Both the position numbers and the translations under genes were made by a program. A stretch of DNA of 64,000 bases from CAKZLS01 sp963786305 (GTDB lineage Bacteria; Pseudomonadota; Alphaproteobacteria; Rhodospirillales; Defluviicoccaceae). Within the stretch, counting starts at the first letter, position 1; every line of letters begins with the position of its first letter. Below are positions 1 through 8,638 of the stretch, piece by piece. The stretch spans positions 1 to 64,000 of the forward strand of contig CAWAYL010000011.1 in the NCBI GenBank assembly GCA_963786305.1, in the 5' to 3' direction. The notes under the pieces were generated by a model. That model worked only from the letters and a program-made list of their open reading frames with translations, was not told the DNA's origin and did not search any database.

Positions 1-2
1 TC

Positions 3-560
3 GTGGCCGGTGACGAGTTGGGCCGCAGCCAAGGCGGCAACAACAACGCCTACTGCCAGGATAGCGAGATCAGCTGGCTTGACTGGGAGGGGATCGACGA
101 CGAAGGCGAGGCGTTTCTCGAATTCACCCGGCCCTGATCCGCTTCCGGCGCGACCACATCGTGTTTCACCGGGCGCGGTTCTTTCATGCGCGGTTCATTC
201 CCGGCACGGACATCCAGGACATCACCTGGCTGAAGCCCGACGGTCTCGAAATGACCGAGGCCGACTGGGGCGATGGGCGCGCGGTCGTTAAGCTTTCTGA
301 TCCGCGGCGAGGCCGGCGAGTATCACTTGACCGCCGAAGGCGAGCCGCAGCCGGACGACAGCTTCTTGGTGATTCTCAGCGCTCATACGGACGCCATCGA
401 GTGGACACTGCCGAGCCTGGCGGCGGGGCGTCAATGGACCCTGGCTATCGACACAGACCGTGACGATCCCCTGGGCGGCGCCGATGCGTTCAAGGACGGA
501 AGCGTTTATCCCGTGCAGCCCCGATCCCTTGTGGTTCTCGCGCGCGCCAACGAGGGGTAA
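3..560 (+). CDS. glgX: glycogen debranching enzyme GlgX, C-terminal part (5' end outside window, two frameshifts)
   Basis: This is the tail of a GH13 isoamylase-type debranching enzyme, which removes alpha-1,6 branches from glycogen limit dextrin. The visible protein begins at VAGDELGRSQGGNNNAYCQD, the conserved stretch after the catalytic barrel. It continues in a second frame from about base 133 (LIRFRRDHIVFHRARFF, then the GlgX-typical TWLKPDGLEMTEADW). It ends in the first frame again (RSLSFLIRG to SLVVLARANEG), the usual beta-sandwich tail. The first shift lies at a short G/C run (CGGCCC where CGGGCCC is expected) and the second near base 275, so a base-call origin is likely. The gene enters from the left edge and its neighbours there are unknown. 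Confidence 0.85.
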
Positions 561-679
561 TGCCAATTTGCGCAGATAGCGACCGGAGGGCGGCCGGAAC
601 AACAGCCGCGTTAACCGGATCGTAACCGGAACAGCGGATACTAAAGCCGAGAAATTCATCCCGGCGAAGGTTCCGTCTC

Positions 680-991
680 ATGGTCCAATTTGGCGCTCGA
701 CGTTGTGGCATCGTTGGCGTGATGGTCACGGTCCTCGGGGTTGGCTTTTACACGCTCGGACACGGCACCGGCGAGACCGGCGCCATTCTCGCAACGATGT
801 TCGGCGATCAATACACGGTCCGCCTCACCTGCGGCGGCGGACGCGCCTTTTCGCAATACACCCATGGCTTCAACAACGACCATGCCCGCGGCAAGGCGGA
901 AAGAAACCATCCCGGCTGCGAGGCAGCGAGCGTCATGCCCGTTCGCCATCATCGCCGGGCCGGCGCGTACAGCACCGGCGTCCGCCTGTAA
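680..991 (+). CDS. possible small membrane-anchored hypothetical protein
   Basis: An open frame of 103 codons fills the gap between glgX and the GST gene. Residues 9 to 28 form a hydrophobic stretch (CGIVGVMVTVLGVGFYTLG) that could be a membrane anchor or signal. The rest is polar and ends in a basic, low-complexity tail that looks non-coding. No family is recognised. The ribosome-binding site is weak, and overlapping frames on both strands are also open because of the high GC. It may be only a spurious frame. If it is wrong, 561-1059 holds nothing else that I can identify. Confidence 0.25.
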   Translation: MVQFGARRCGIVGVMVTVLGVGFYTLGHGTGETGAILATMFGDQYTVRLTCGGGRAFSQYTHGFNNDHARGKAERNHPGCEAASVMPVRHHRRAGAYSTGVRL

Positions 992-1059
992 ACCCAGCGA
1001 TCGACCGACTGTCGCTTGGGCGTTTGCTCCGACGGCGTTTCGGTGTAATACCAGCATCC

Positions 1060-1728
1060 ATGCGAACACTCTATCACGTGTGGCTGTCGCCGTTCTGCCG
1101 CACCATCCGAATCCTTCTCGCCGAGAAAAAGCTGGAGTTCCAGACGGAGTTGGAACCGGTGTGGGAACGCCGACCCGAATTTCTCGCGCTCAACCCCGCC
1201 GGCGACGTACCGGTCCTGGTGGAGACCGACGGAACCGCCGTGTGCGACGGCGCCGCCATCGCCGAGTATCTGGAGGAGGTGCATCCCGAGCCGCCGATGA
1301 TCGGCGGGGCGCCGGCGCCCCGCGCGGAGGTCCGCCGGCTCGTCGCCTGGTTCGATCGCAAGTTCAACGCCGAGGTCACCGAAAACCTCGTGGGCGAAAA
1401 GATCATCAAACGGATCGCGGCGACGGGACAGCCCGATTCCTGCGCGATCCGCGCCGGTCATACCAACATTCAGCATCACCTGGAATACATCGCCTATCTC
1501 GTGGAACGGCGGACCTGGCTGGCGGGCGAGCGCATGACGCTGGCCGACATTACCGCCGCCGCCCATCTTTCGTGTGTCGATTACCTGGGCGACGTGCCCT
1601 GGGACCGGCATGCCGGCGCCAAGGACTGGTACGCGCGGATGAAATCGCGCCCGAGCTTCCGGTCCATCCTCGCCGATCAGGTTCCCCGCATGAGGCCGCC
1701 CGCGGCCTACGCCGACCTCGATTTCTAG
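1060..1728 (+). CDS. glutathione S-transferase family protein
   Basis: A 222-residue cytosolic GST-fold protein. The thioredoxin-like N-terminal domain has the SPFCRT active-site region (Cys13 in the place of the catalytic Ser/Cys), the cis-proline segment NPAGDVPVL (Pro51) and a DGAAIAEYLEE motif (from residue 63) equivalent to the glutathione-binding ES motif. The all-alpha C-terminal domain includes LAGERMTLADITAAAHL, the conserved N-capping and Asp segment of GST helix 6. ATG 1060 starts exactly at the beta-1 strand, whereas upstream in-frame codons give arginine-rich non-homologous sequence. The substrate cannot be told. It is convergent with the TPR gene. Confidence 0.9.
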   Translation: MRTLYHVWLSPFCRTIRILLAEKKLEFQTELEPVWERRPEFLALNPAGDVPVLVETDGTAVCDGAAIAEYLEEVHPEPPMIGGAPAPRAEVRRLVAWFDRKFNAEVTENLVGEKIIKRIAATGQPDSCAIRAGHTNIQHHLEYIAYLVERRTWLAGERMTLADITAAAHLSCVDYLGDVPWDRHAGAKDWYARMKSRPSFRSILADQVPRMRPPAAYADLDF

Positions 1729-1758
1729 AGCGTCGGAACGACATCGGAGACATCGAGG

Positions 1759-2547
1759 TCAGTCGAAATCGATGCCGGCATCCATGCGGTCCAGGTTCGC
1801 CTGGGCGATGCGCGCGGCCTCGGTCTGCGGGGCGACGGTGATCAGCGTCAGCCAGTCGCGCCGCGCCGCCACCTTGTCACCCCTGAGCTTGTGGATCATT
1901 CCTCGTTCCAGCCGCGCTTCCGGGTGGGTGGTGTCGAGCGAGAGCGCCTTGTCGGCATCGGCCTCGGCCGCGTCGAGATCGTCGAGGCGGCGATGGGCGC
2001 TGGCGCGGAACACGTAGGCATCCACCAGATCGGGATCCATCGCCACGGCCGCGTCGAGGTCGGCGACGGCCCCTTGATAGCGCCGCAGGTCGAACTGTGC
2101 CTGCGCCCGGTCCACCAGCAGCGCCGCGTCGTCCGGTGCCAGGGTGATCGCGCGCGTCAGGGCGGCGGCGGCCTGATCGGGGTCCCGGCCCATCAGCCAC
2201 GCCTGCCCCGCGTGGCCCAGCAGCGCGGCGCGGATCCGTGGCCGCGCGGTGGCGTTCTGGGCCAGGGCCTCGAAGCGGGCCGCCGCCTCCGCAAAGCGAT
2301 CGAGGCCCATGAGCGCGGCGGCGGCGCAATGGCCGGCCGCGTCGCCACCGCCCGCGTCGATCCACGCATTCGCCGTTTCGATCGCTTGTTGCGGATCGCT
2401 CTCGGCAAGGGCCATGCATCGAGCATACCGCGAGGCACCGTCCGGCTCGGCCGCGCTTAGCGGAGAGAAAACCAGGAGTGTCGCCAGCACCCAAACCGCC
2501 CGTCCCGAGACCGTGACGAGCGGCCGCCGAGGCTCGACGCTCGTCAT
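1759..2547 (-). CDS. secreted or periplasmic TPR-repeat protein
   Basis: A 262-residue protein with an N-terminal signal-like segment (VWVLATLLVFSPLSAAEPDG, about residues 17 to 36) followed by several tetratricopeptide repeats from about residue 60 to 240. Typical TPR helices include PDQAAAALTRAITLAPDD, YQGAVADLDAAVAMDPD and LDAAEADADKALSLDTTHPE. TPR domains are protein-interaction scaffolds and no partner can be named. The chosen ATG at 2547 places the signal peptide properly. The frame stays open upstream to 2646 through a run of 15 G, which would add a five-proline stretch before the signal, so the upstream start is unlikely. Confidence 0.75.
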   Translation of the reverse strand: MTSVEPRRPLVTVSGRAVWVLATLLVFSPLSAAEPDGASRYARCMALAESDPQQAIETANAWIDAGGGDAAGHCAAAALMGLDRFAEAAARFEALAQNATARPRIRAALLGHAGQAWLMGRDPDQAAAALTRAITLAPDDAALLVDRAQAQFDLRRYQGAVADLDAAVAMDPDLVDAYVFRASAHRRLDDLDAAEADADKALSLDTTHPEARLERGMIHKLRGDKVAARRDWLTLITVAPQTEAARIAQANLDRMDAGIDFD

Positions 2548-2580
2548 TCGACCCGTATCCGACGCGGCTCGACGAAGCCC

Positions 2581-2595
2581 GGGGGGGGGGGGGGG
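2581..2595. repeat. 15-base poly-G tract upstream of the TPR gene
   Basis: An uninterrupted run of 15 G on the plus strand (C on the coding strand of the TPR gene), 34 to 48 bases upstream of its likely ATG. Tracts this long are slippage-prone. It lies between the TPR gene and the divergent YeeZ-like gene. It could affect a promoter or be a sequencing difficulty. Confidence 0.9.
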
Positions 2596-2659
2596 TCCAT
2601 TGCTTTTTTTGCAAAACAATCCCACGCACAGTAGAATTCGGTTCACTGCGGTGACCTGT

Positions 2660-2689
2660 ATCCATACAGCTATCCATACAGCTATCCAT
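2660..2689. repeat. 2.5-copy 12-bp tandem repeat (ATCCATACAGCT)
   Basis: ATCCATACAGCT occurs at 2660-2671 and 2672-2683, followed by a partial third unit ATCCATT. It sits in the intergenic region between the divergent TPR and YeeZ-like genes and could be a small expansion or tandem binding site. Confidence 0.8.
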
Positions 2690-2754
2690 TAGGCAGCCGC
2701 GACGGTAAACTCCATCACGGTGGACATCCTGGCAGGGGGCGATAGAGGCGTCAA

Positions 2755-3663
2755 ATGAACGAGCCAATCGGGTCCGGACAGGCGCCGCATCTATTCTGCT
2801 TCGGACTGGGTTACAGCGCCCGCGCGCTGGCGAAGCGGTTGATGGCGGAAGGCTGGAGCGTGTCCGGCACCTGCCGCGACGACGAGACGCGGAGAGCCCT
2901 GAACGACGCGGGCATGCGGGCTTTTCTGTTCGACCGCGCAAATCCTCTAGCCGATCCGGCTGACATTTTATCGGCGGCAACCGATATTCTCAGCTCGGTC
3001 CCTCCCGATGCCGACGGCGACCCGGTCGTGGACTGCCACGGCGCCACCATCGCCGCCCTCAGCCGCATACGCTGGATCGGTTATCTGTCCACCACCGGCG
3101 TCTACGGCGACACCGGCGGCGCCCGGGTGAGCGAGACCGCGCCCGTCAATCCCACGTCGGCGCGGAGCCGGCGCCGGGTGGAAGCCGAAAACCGGTGGAT
3201 GGATCTCTATTCGAAACACGGTTTGCCCGTTCACCTTTTCCGGCTGGCGGGTATTTACGGTCCGGGGCGGAGCACGCTCGATCAGGTCCGGGCCGGCCGG
3301 GCGCGCCGCATCGACAGGCCCGGACATCTGTTCTCGCGCATCCATGTGGACGACATCGCGACCATTGCGCGCGCCTCCATGGCCCGGCCCTGGCCGGGAG
3401 CGGTCTACAATGTCTGCGACGATCTTCCCGCCGCGCCCAGCGACGTCGTGGCCCACGCATGCGCATTGTTGGGCGTCGAAGCCCCGCCCGTCGCGGCCTA
3501 CGAAGACGCGGTGGGCGAGATGTCCGCGATGGCGCGAAGCTTCTGGAACGATAACCGCACGGTCGACAACAGCCGCGTCAAGCGGGAGCTGGAAATCAAG
3601 CTGCGGTTTCCCGACTACGAGGCCGGCCTGAAGGCGATCGTGGACGCGGAATCCGTTGTTTGA
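2755..3663 (+). CDS. NAD(P)-binding SDR-type reductase, YeeZ-like
   Basis: A 302-residue protein of the extended/atypical short-chain dehydrogenase group resembling YeeZ. A Rossmann start near residue 13 reads LFCFGLGYSARALAKRL (Gly17, Gly19). An SDR catalytic-like segment IGYLSTTGVYGDTGGARVSE lies near residue 105, with LFRLAGIYGPGR near 160 and HVDDIA near 200. These are landmarks of sugar-epimerase-like SDRs, but the usual YxxxK is not clean, as in other YeeZ proteins, so activity is uncertain. The start gives a GTCAAATG context. The next gene (nfeD) follows at 87 bases. Confidence 0.8.
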   Translation: MNEPIGSGQAPHLFCFGLGYSARALAKRLMAEGWSVSGTCRDDETRRALNDAGMRAFLFDRANPLADPADILSAATDILSSVPPDADGDPVVDCHGATIAALSRIRWIGYLSTTGVYGDTGGARVSETAPVNPTSARSRRRVEAENRWMDLYSKHGLPVHLFRLAGIYGPGRSTLDQVRAGRARRIDRPGHLFSRIHVDDIATIARASMARPWPGAVYNVCDDLPAAPSDVVAHACALLGVEAPPVAAYEDAVGEMSAMARSFWNDNRTVDNSRVKRELEIKLRFPDYEAGLKAIVDAESVV

Positions 3664-3749
3664 TTGGACTTCAACCCGAAGTTGAGAGATCATGCCAACG
3701 GAGGCCGCGGCCCCGCGTCGAAACCGCTGACCGGGAGAATGCACGCTTC

Positions 3750-5142
3750 ATGATATCGAAGGTCACGACGTTCGGAGCCTTGCTGTTCGCGTTCGTTCTG
3801 GGACTGGGACTACAGTCGCCGGCGCGCGCGGCCGACGTCGCCGTGGTCCTGGAGATCAAGGGACCGATCGGACCGGCGACCAGCGACTACGTGTCGCGCG
3901 GCCTCGAGAAGGCGGTGGAACAAGACGCCTCGCTGGTCATTGTGCGAATGGATACGCCCGGCGGCCTCGATACCTCCATGCGGGACATCATCCGGGCCAT
4001 CCTGGCGTCGCCGATACCCGTGGTCAGCTACGTGGCGCCGAGCGGCGCGCGCGCGGCCAGCGCCGGCACCTATATCAGTTACGCCAGCCATGTGGCGGCG
4101 ATGGCGCCGGGAACCAATCTCGGCGCCGCCACGCCCGTGCGCATCGGCGGCCCGTCCTCGCCGCCGCAGTCGCCGGATCCATCGCCGGCGCAAGACGGGC
4201 CGGACACGGAGAAAGGCGGGAAAGAATCGCCGCCCCAAGGGAGAACACCGTCGGCGGCCGAGCGGAAAATGGAAAACGATGCGCGGGCCTACATTCGCGG
4301 CCTCGCGCAAATGCGGGGCCGCAACGTCGCGTGGGCGGAAAAGGCGGTGAGCGAGGCCGCCAGCCTGTCGGCGGACGAAGCGCTCAAGGAAAACGTGATC
4401 GATCTCGTCGCCGACGATGTTCCCGGCCTGTTGGTCAAGCTGGACGGCCGCGAGGTGATGGTCCAAGGCACGGCGAGGCGCCTGGAAACATCCGGTCTCG
4501 CCGTCCAGCCGCTGAAACCCGATTGGCGGACCGAATTCCTGGCGCTCGTCACCAATCCCAATGTGGCCTACATTCTCATGCTGATCGGGATCTACGGGCT
4601 GCTGTTCGAGTTCTACAGCCCCGGTCTGGTCGGGCCCGGGGTGATCGGCGGCATTTGCCTGTTGCTGGCGCTCTACGCATTTCATGTTCTGCCCGTCAAT
4701 TATACGGGTTTGGCCTTGACCGCGCTCGGCGTGGCGCTGATGGCGGCGGAAGTGTTCCTGCCCAGTTTCGGCATTCTGGGAATTGGCGGCATCGCCGCCT
4801 TCGTCATCGGCTCGATCATGCTGATGGACACCGACGTGCCGGGGTTCGCCATCGCCTGGCAACTGATCGGCGGCATTGCCTTGATCGCCGGCAGCGCGCT
4901 CATGGCGGTGCTGGCCCTGCTGGCGCGCTCGCGGCGCCGGGTCGTGGTCTCGGGGCCGGAGGACATGATCGACGACGTCGGACCGGTTCTCGACTGGGCG
5001 GGACACCAGGGCAGGGTGCGCATTCACGGCGAGATTTGGCGGGCGCGGGCCGAGCGAGCGGTTTCGCCCGGTCAGAACGTTCGCGTTGTCGGCATCGATG
5101 GGCTCACCCTGAAGGTCGAGCCCGAACAACCATCGGAGGTAA
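3750..5142 (+). CDS. nfeD: NfeD family protein with ClpP-class serine protease domain (3' end blurred by frameshift)
   Basis: A long-form NfeD membrane protease. Residues 1 to about 28 are a signal peptide (LLFAFVLGLGLQSPARAA). A ClpP/SppA-like domain follows with RMDTPGGLDTSMR and the nucleophile region GARAASAGTYISYASHVAAM. A low-complexity insert (about 145 to 180) leads to four or five membrane helices (for example YILMLIGIYGLLFEFYSPG and VALMAAEVFLPSFGILGIGG) and a C-terminal OB-fold (GHQGRVRIHGEIWRARA to VVGIDGLTLKVEPE). As assembled, the frame runs on without a stop into the slipin gene. An in-frame TAA at 5140 would be reached with one base fewer in the CAACC run just upstream. NfeD proteins usually pair with a slipin, as here. 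Confidence 0.85.
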
Positions 5143-5150
5143 CGGAGCTC

Positions 5151-5940
5151 ATGGTCGTTCATTCTCGGTCAGGCCTGGATCGTCGTCGTGGTCGTGTTGC
5201 TTATTCTTCTCGCCGTGTCGCTGAAGGTGATGCGCGAATACGAACGCGGCGTTGTGTTCCTGTTGGGCCGGTTCTGGAAGGTGAAGGGGCCGGGCCTGGT
5301 CATCGTCATCCCGGTGATCCAGCAGATGGTGCGGGTCGACATGCGGACCCGCGTGCTGGACGTGCCCGAACAGGACGTGATCTCGCGGGACAACGTCTCG
5401 GTGAAGGTGAACGCGGTCGTTTACTACCGGGTGATGAACGCCCAGCACTCGATCATCCAGGTAGAGAATTTCAACGCGGCGACCAGCCAGCTCGCCCAGA
5501 CGACCTTGCGCTCGGTGCTTGGCCAGCACGAACTGGACGAGATGCTGGCCGAGCGGGAGAAGCTGAACACCGATATCCAGGCCATCCTCGACGAGCAGAC
5601 CGAGGCCTGGGGCATCAAGGTGTCCAACGTGGAGATCAAACGCGTCGATCTCGACGAGAGCATGATCCGGGCCATCGCCAAGCAGGCCGAGGCCGAGCGG
5701 ACGCGGCGCGCCAAGATCATCGACGCCGAGGGCGAACTGCAGGCGGCCGAGCGGTTCTACGAGGCGGCCAAGATCCTCGCGGTTGAACCGCAGGCCCTGC
5801 AGCTTCGCTACCTGACCACCATGAGCGGCCTGGCGGCCGACCGAAGCTCGATGATCATCTTTCCGTTCCCCCTGGAAATGCTGAAGGCGTTCACGTCCAG
5901 CGGAAAACGGGACAAGGACCCGGAGGGAAAAGCCGGCTGA
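5151..5940 (+). CDS. slipin (stomatin/SPFH domain protein), NfeD partner
   Basis: A stomatin-like membrane protein with N-terminal hydrophobic anchor (WIVVVVVLLILLAVSL) and SPFH domain, including the family signature REYERGVVFLLGRFWKVKGP and, later, EQDVISRDNVSVKVNAVVYY and ALRSVLGQHELDEMLAERE-like sequence. A coiled-coil C-terminus follows (AKQAEAERTRRAKIIDAEGE). Length is about 260 residues, as usual. ATG 5151 is preceded by GGAGGT at ideal spacing but is one base out of frame with the anchor. Reading ATGTCG instead of ATGGTCG gives MSFILGQAWIVVVV, a normal slipin N-terminus, so an extra G is likely. The pair probably organises membrane microdomains or membrane-protein quality control. Confidence 0.88.
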
Positions 5941-6063
5941 TCCCGTCGCCGGAATTGGTCGGAGGGGCCATCGCTCTTGCCGAAATCAACCCCGCGCATA
6001 CCGGCTGAGCGTGATCGGCAGAGTGCTGGCGATGTGCAATCCACATTCCGTGCCGACCCGGTT

Positions 6064-6127
6064 AAGGCAAACACCCACGTCACATAGGGTTGCCGCACAC
6101 GTCCTTTTTACGGCAGCAATAAGCCAG
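6064..6127 (+). repeat. dispersed 65-bp repeat, copy A
   Basis: First of three copies of a non-coding repeat with the core CCGCACACGTCCTTTTTACG followed by GCAGCAAT and AGCCA. Copy B lies at 6803-6868 in the same orientation and copy C at 61552-61613 inverted. Copies A and B bracket the toxin-antitoxin genes. The rest of 5941-6243 holds no gene that I can see. Confidence 0.85.
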
Positions 6128-6243
6128 AAGGGAAAGCTCGGGAGGGTAAATACGCCGCTTTTGCCTTCAAGAAATGCAAGCGGATAATTATACGCTCATA
6201 ATTCGTAATATGTTATCATGTAGAGACAGGAGATAGTTCGAAT

Positions 6244-6423
6244 ATGGCAACCGAAGAAAAGCGCAATGAGCTTGACGAACTAACCACCCCGCAGCCGGAT
6301 TCCGATGATCCGGCATACCTTGCTCATGTCCAAAAGAAAATCGAGCAGGGCAGGGCGGATTTTGAGAACGGCAGGACTCTAAGCGAAAAAGAGGTCTGGA
6401 AAGAGCTAGGCGTTGAACCTTGA
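6244..6423 (+). CDS. ParD-like antitoxin of a type II toxin-antitoxin pair
   Basis: A 59-residue acidic protein starting MATEEKRNELDELT and ending VWKELGVEP. Its C-terminal half (AHVQKKIEQGRADFENGRTL, then SEKEVWKEL) resembles the toxin-wrapping tail of short ParD/RelB-type antitoxins. An AGGAG about 13 bases upstream fits translation from ATG 6244. It overlaps the toxin start by about 11 bases, the usual coupled arrangement. The local base composition is clearly more AT-rich than the surrounding genome, which suggests acquisition. Autoregulation by the pair would be typical. Confidence 0.7.
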   Translation: MATEEKRNELDELTTPQPDSDDPAYLAHVQKKIEQGRADFENGRTLSEKEVWKELGVEP

Positions 6424-6787
6424 ATACAGCGCGACGGCGAAAAATGACCTTGCCGCCATTCGTGACTACATCATGCAGGACAGCCATTCCGCCGCAAACC
6501 GGACGCTGATCCGCATCCAACAATCCATTCGCTATCTGATCACGTATCCAGAACTCGGACGCCCTTGGCGCGACCCGGGTGAAAGAGCGCTCAGCATTCC
6601 CGGTTTTCCCTACCGCGTTCATTACGAGATCAAAGGCGACAACTTGCGCATTCTCACGGTCCTGCATACGCGCAGGCTTTTCCCGAAGAGGCAGGCCGGG
6701 ACGGCCGGACTCCTCATAATCGTGTTTTATGTACCAGAAGCAGTGGGTTCAGAATCAATTGAAAAGCAAATCATTCTGACCCCTTGA
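6413..6787 (+). CDS. ParE/RelE superfamily toxin with C-terminal extension
   Basis: Starts at TTG 6413 within the antitoxin 3' end. Residues 3 to about 90 match the ParE/RelE fold: EYSATAKNDLAAIRDYIMQD, then TYPELGRPWRDPGERALSIP, PYRVHYEIKGDNLRIL and VLHTRRLFPK, where such toxins normally stop. Here about 33 more residues follow and run into a small inverted repeat (6745-6783), so the native stop may have been lost by an insertion or indel. The target (gyrase for ParE, ribosome-bound mRNA for RelE) cannot be decided. Confidence 0.75.
   Translation: MNLEYSATAKNDLAAIRDYIMQDSHSAANRTLIRIQQSIRYLITYPELGRPWRDPGERALSIPGFPYRVHYEIKGDNLRILTVLHTRRLFPKRQAGTAGLLIIVFYVPEAVGSESIEKQIILTP
6745..6783. repeat. 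REP-like inverted repeat
   Basis: GGGTTCAGAAT (6745-6755) and ATTCTGACCCC (6773-6783) form an 11-bp inverted repeat with one mismatch and a 17-base loop, inside the extended 3' end of the toxin gene. It resembles the short palindromes that accompany REP-associated transposases. Confidence 0.6.
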
Positions 6788-6802
6788 TTTCCGTCGTATC
6801 CG

Positions 6803-6868
6803 AAGGCAAACAGCCACTACATATAGGGTGGCCGCACACGTCCTTTTTACGGCAGCAATTTAGCCAAC
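6803..6868 (+). repeat. dispersed 65-bp repeat, copy B
   Basis: Second copy, in the same orientation as copy A: AAGGCAAACAGCCACTACAT, then the CCGCACACGTCCTTTTTACG core and GCAGCAATTTAGCCAAC. It lies directly downstream of the toxin gene and just before the insertion-sequence mosaic. Confidence 0.85.
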
Positions 6869-6906
6869 ATGCGACATTCATCCGCTATGCGTTAACCGCA
6901 GGAAGA

Positions 6907-7481
6907 GGGTCGTGTCCCGCGGCGTGGTGTAAGAGCGGCGTGTTGTCGCCGGTCTCGACCGGTTTGGGTTCACCGGTTCATTGAGCCGCGATCTGGATCG
7001 GGCTTTGATCAGGATGGCTGATCTGGGCCAGTGTTTCCAGCGTCATGTATCTGCGGCAGACGGCCCACTCGTCGTTTTGCTCGAGCAAGATGGCGCCGAC
7101 CAGGCGGGTAATGGCGTCATCGTTGGGAAAGATGCCGACGACGTGGGTGCGCCGCTTGACCTCCTTGTTGAGGCGCTCCAGGGGGTTGGTTGAATGGATT
7201 TTGGTTCTGTGGTCCTTGGGAAAGGTCATGAAGGCCAGCACATCGTGCTCGGCTTGGTCCATCAGCTCGGCGAGCTTTTCGAACCTGAGCCGGAGAGAAT
7301 CGGCGACTTGGCGCCATTGGGTGACGGCGGCCGCGTAGTTTTCCTGGACGAAGGCGGTGCGCATCGCGGCGGCGACCATCTCGCGTTGGCCCTTGGCGAC
7401 GTGGGCGAGCGCGTTTCTCATGAAATGAACGCGGCAGCGTTGCCAGGTGGCGTTGAGGACCTTGGCGACCGCCGCCTTTAG
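6907..7481 (-). mobile_element. IS256-family element fragment (3' part of transposase and right end)
   Basis: The minus strand from about 7481 to 6978 encodes the C-terminal part of a Mutator/IS256 transposase: KAAVAKVLNATWQRCRVHFM, then FPKDHRTKIHSTNPLERLNK (containing the catalytic Glu) and VKRRTHVVGIFPNDDAITRL, ending QSPIQIAAQ. The N-terminal half with both catalytic Asp residues is missing. Downstream, GGGTCGTGTCCCGCGGCGTG at 6907 resembles the right end of such elements. On the other side, CTGTCAGAATATCTGTGTAA near 7480-7500 looks like the terminal repeat of a different IS256-type element. The copy is inactive. Confidence 0.8.
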
Positions 7482-7553
7482 GGAGGCTGTCAGAATATCT
7501 GTGTAAGTTTTAGCCGACATTCCTATTGCTTCGGGAATTGATCGGCGAAGAGG

Positions 7554-8427
7554 ATGGCGAATTGGTTCAGACCCTGGCGGCTGACCATGGATCGGACCAA
7601 CTGGCGGCTCGGCCGCCACGATGTGAACATCTTGATGATCGGCATCGTTCACCGCGGCATCGCCATTCCCGTGCTGTGGGAACTCCTCGACAAGAGGGGC
7701 AACTCCAACACCCGCGAGCGCATCTCGATCGTCCAGCGCGTCATCGCCCTGTTCGGGGCTAACAAGATCGCCAGCCTGCTGGCCGACCGCGAGTTCCTTG
7801 GCGACGACTGGCTGGCGTGGCTGCAGGAAGGCGCCATAAGCTTCCATATCCGCATTCGCGCCAACATCAAGATCGCCAACGCTCGGCGGGCGCATGATCA
7901 AGGGCGGCGAGCTGTTCCGAGACCTGAGGCCGGGGCAAAGCCGCGTGCTCCGCGCGCGACGGCGCCTCGGCGGATCAGGCCGCCCGAAAGCCCGGCCCGT
8001 CTGGGTCGCCGCCGCCTGCCTGGCAAGCGGCGAGCTGCTGATCGTCGTCACCAATGCCGAGCCGAAAGAGGCCCTGGCCACCTACGCCTTGCACTGGGAA
8101 ATCGAGACCCTGTTCGCCGCCATGAAGACCCGCGGCTTCAATCTCGAAGACACCCATATGACGAACCAGGAGCGCGTTTCGAAGCTCGTCGCCGTCCTCG
8201 CCATCGCTTTTTGCTGGGCGCACAAGGTCGGTGACTGGTTGCACGAAGCCAACCCCATCCGCCTCAAGAGCCACGAAAGGCCGGCAAAATCCATCTTCCG
8301 CTACGGCTTCGACCAGATCCGGCGATACCTCGTCAATCCCCCCGCCATACGCCAAGCCATTGACCCGATTCACTTCCTCGCCACCGGACAGACGCCAATC
8401 CAGGCTCCCAGACTGCGGCCATCGTGA
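7554..8427 (+). pseudogene. IS4-family transposase, 5'-truncated and frameshifted
   Basis: The encoded sequence begins close to the first catalytic Asp (RLTMDRTNWRLGRHDVNILM) and continues through the second Asp region (GANKIASLLADREFLGDDWL). It shifts frame near 7885, then resumes with VWVAAACLASGELLIVVTNA and the Glu region YALHWEIETLFAAMKTRGFN, ending at 8427. IS4 transposases normally have about 100 residues before the first Asp and these are gone, so this is a remnant. It is wedged between an IS256-type end and an IS1182 fragment. Confidence 0.82.
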
Positions 8428-8441
8428 AAGAGTCGTGTACC

Positions 8442-8549
8442 GTGCACCTCGACAACAAAACGCGCCAGATGACGCTCCGCAAGCCAATCATCCACCGAAG
8501 GCGGCAGCAGATAATCGGTCTCCCGATCAACTTGGCGAAAATTGCTCAT
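8442..8549 (-). pseudogene. IS1182-family transposase, N-terminal fragment
   Basis: ATG at 8549 on the minus strand encodes MSNFRQVDRETDYLLPPSVD, then DWLAERHLARFVVEV. This is the recognisable start of IS1182-type (DUF772) transposases. Homology stops after about 36 residues, where it meets the end of the IS4 remnant. It is a nested-insertion scar. Confidence 0.7.
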
Positions 8550-8638
8550 CCCAGATCCCTCAAGCAAGCTAGAACCAATCAGTGCGAGTGAATCAAATCC
8601 AAACCATTCATTCAAGTCCGACAGGCTGCTAGCATTAG

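Noticed and set aside
741..1841. Long plus-strand open frame across the GST region
   Set aside because: It overlaps the GST in another frame and is arginine/alanine-rich with no motifs; a GC-driven shadow.
3810..5162. 450-codon minus-strand frame opposite nfeD
   Set aside because: Antisense shadow of a well-supported NfeD gene, His/Arg/Gln-rich with no recognisable domain.
6784..6984. 66-codon frame over repeat copy B
   Set aside because: Consists mostly of the non-coding dispersed repeat; no ribosome site.
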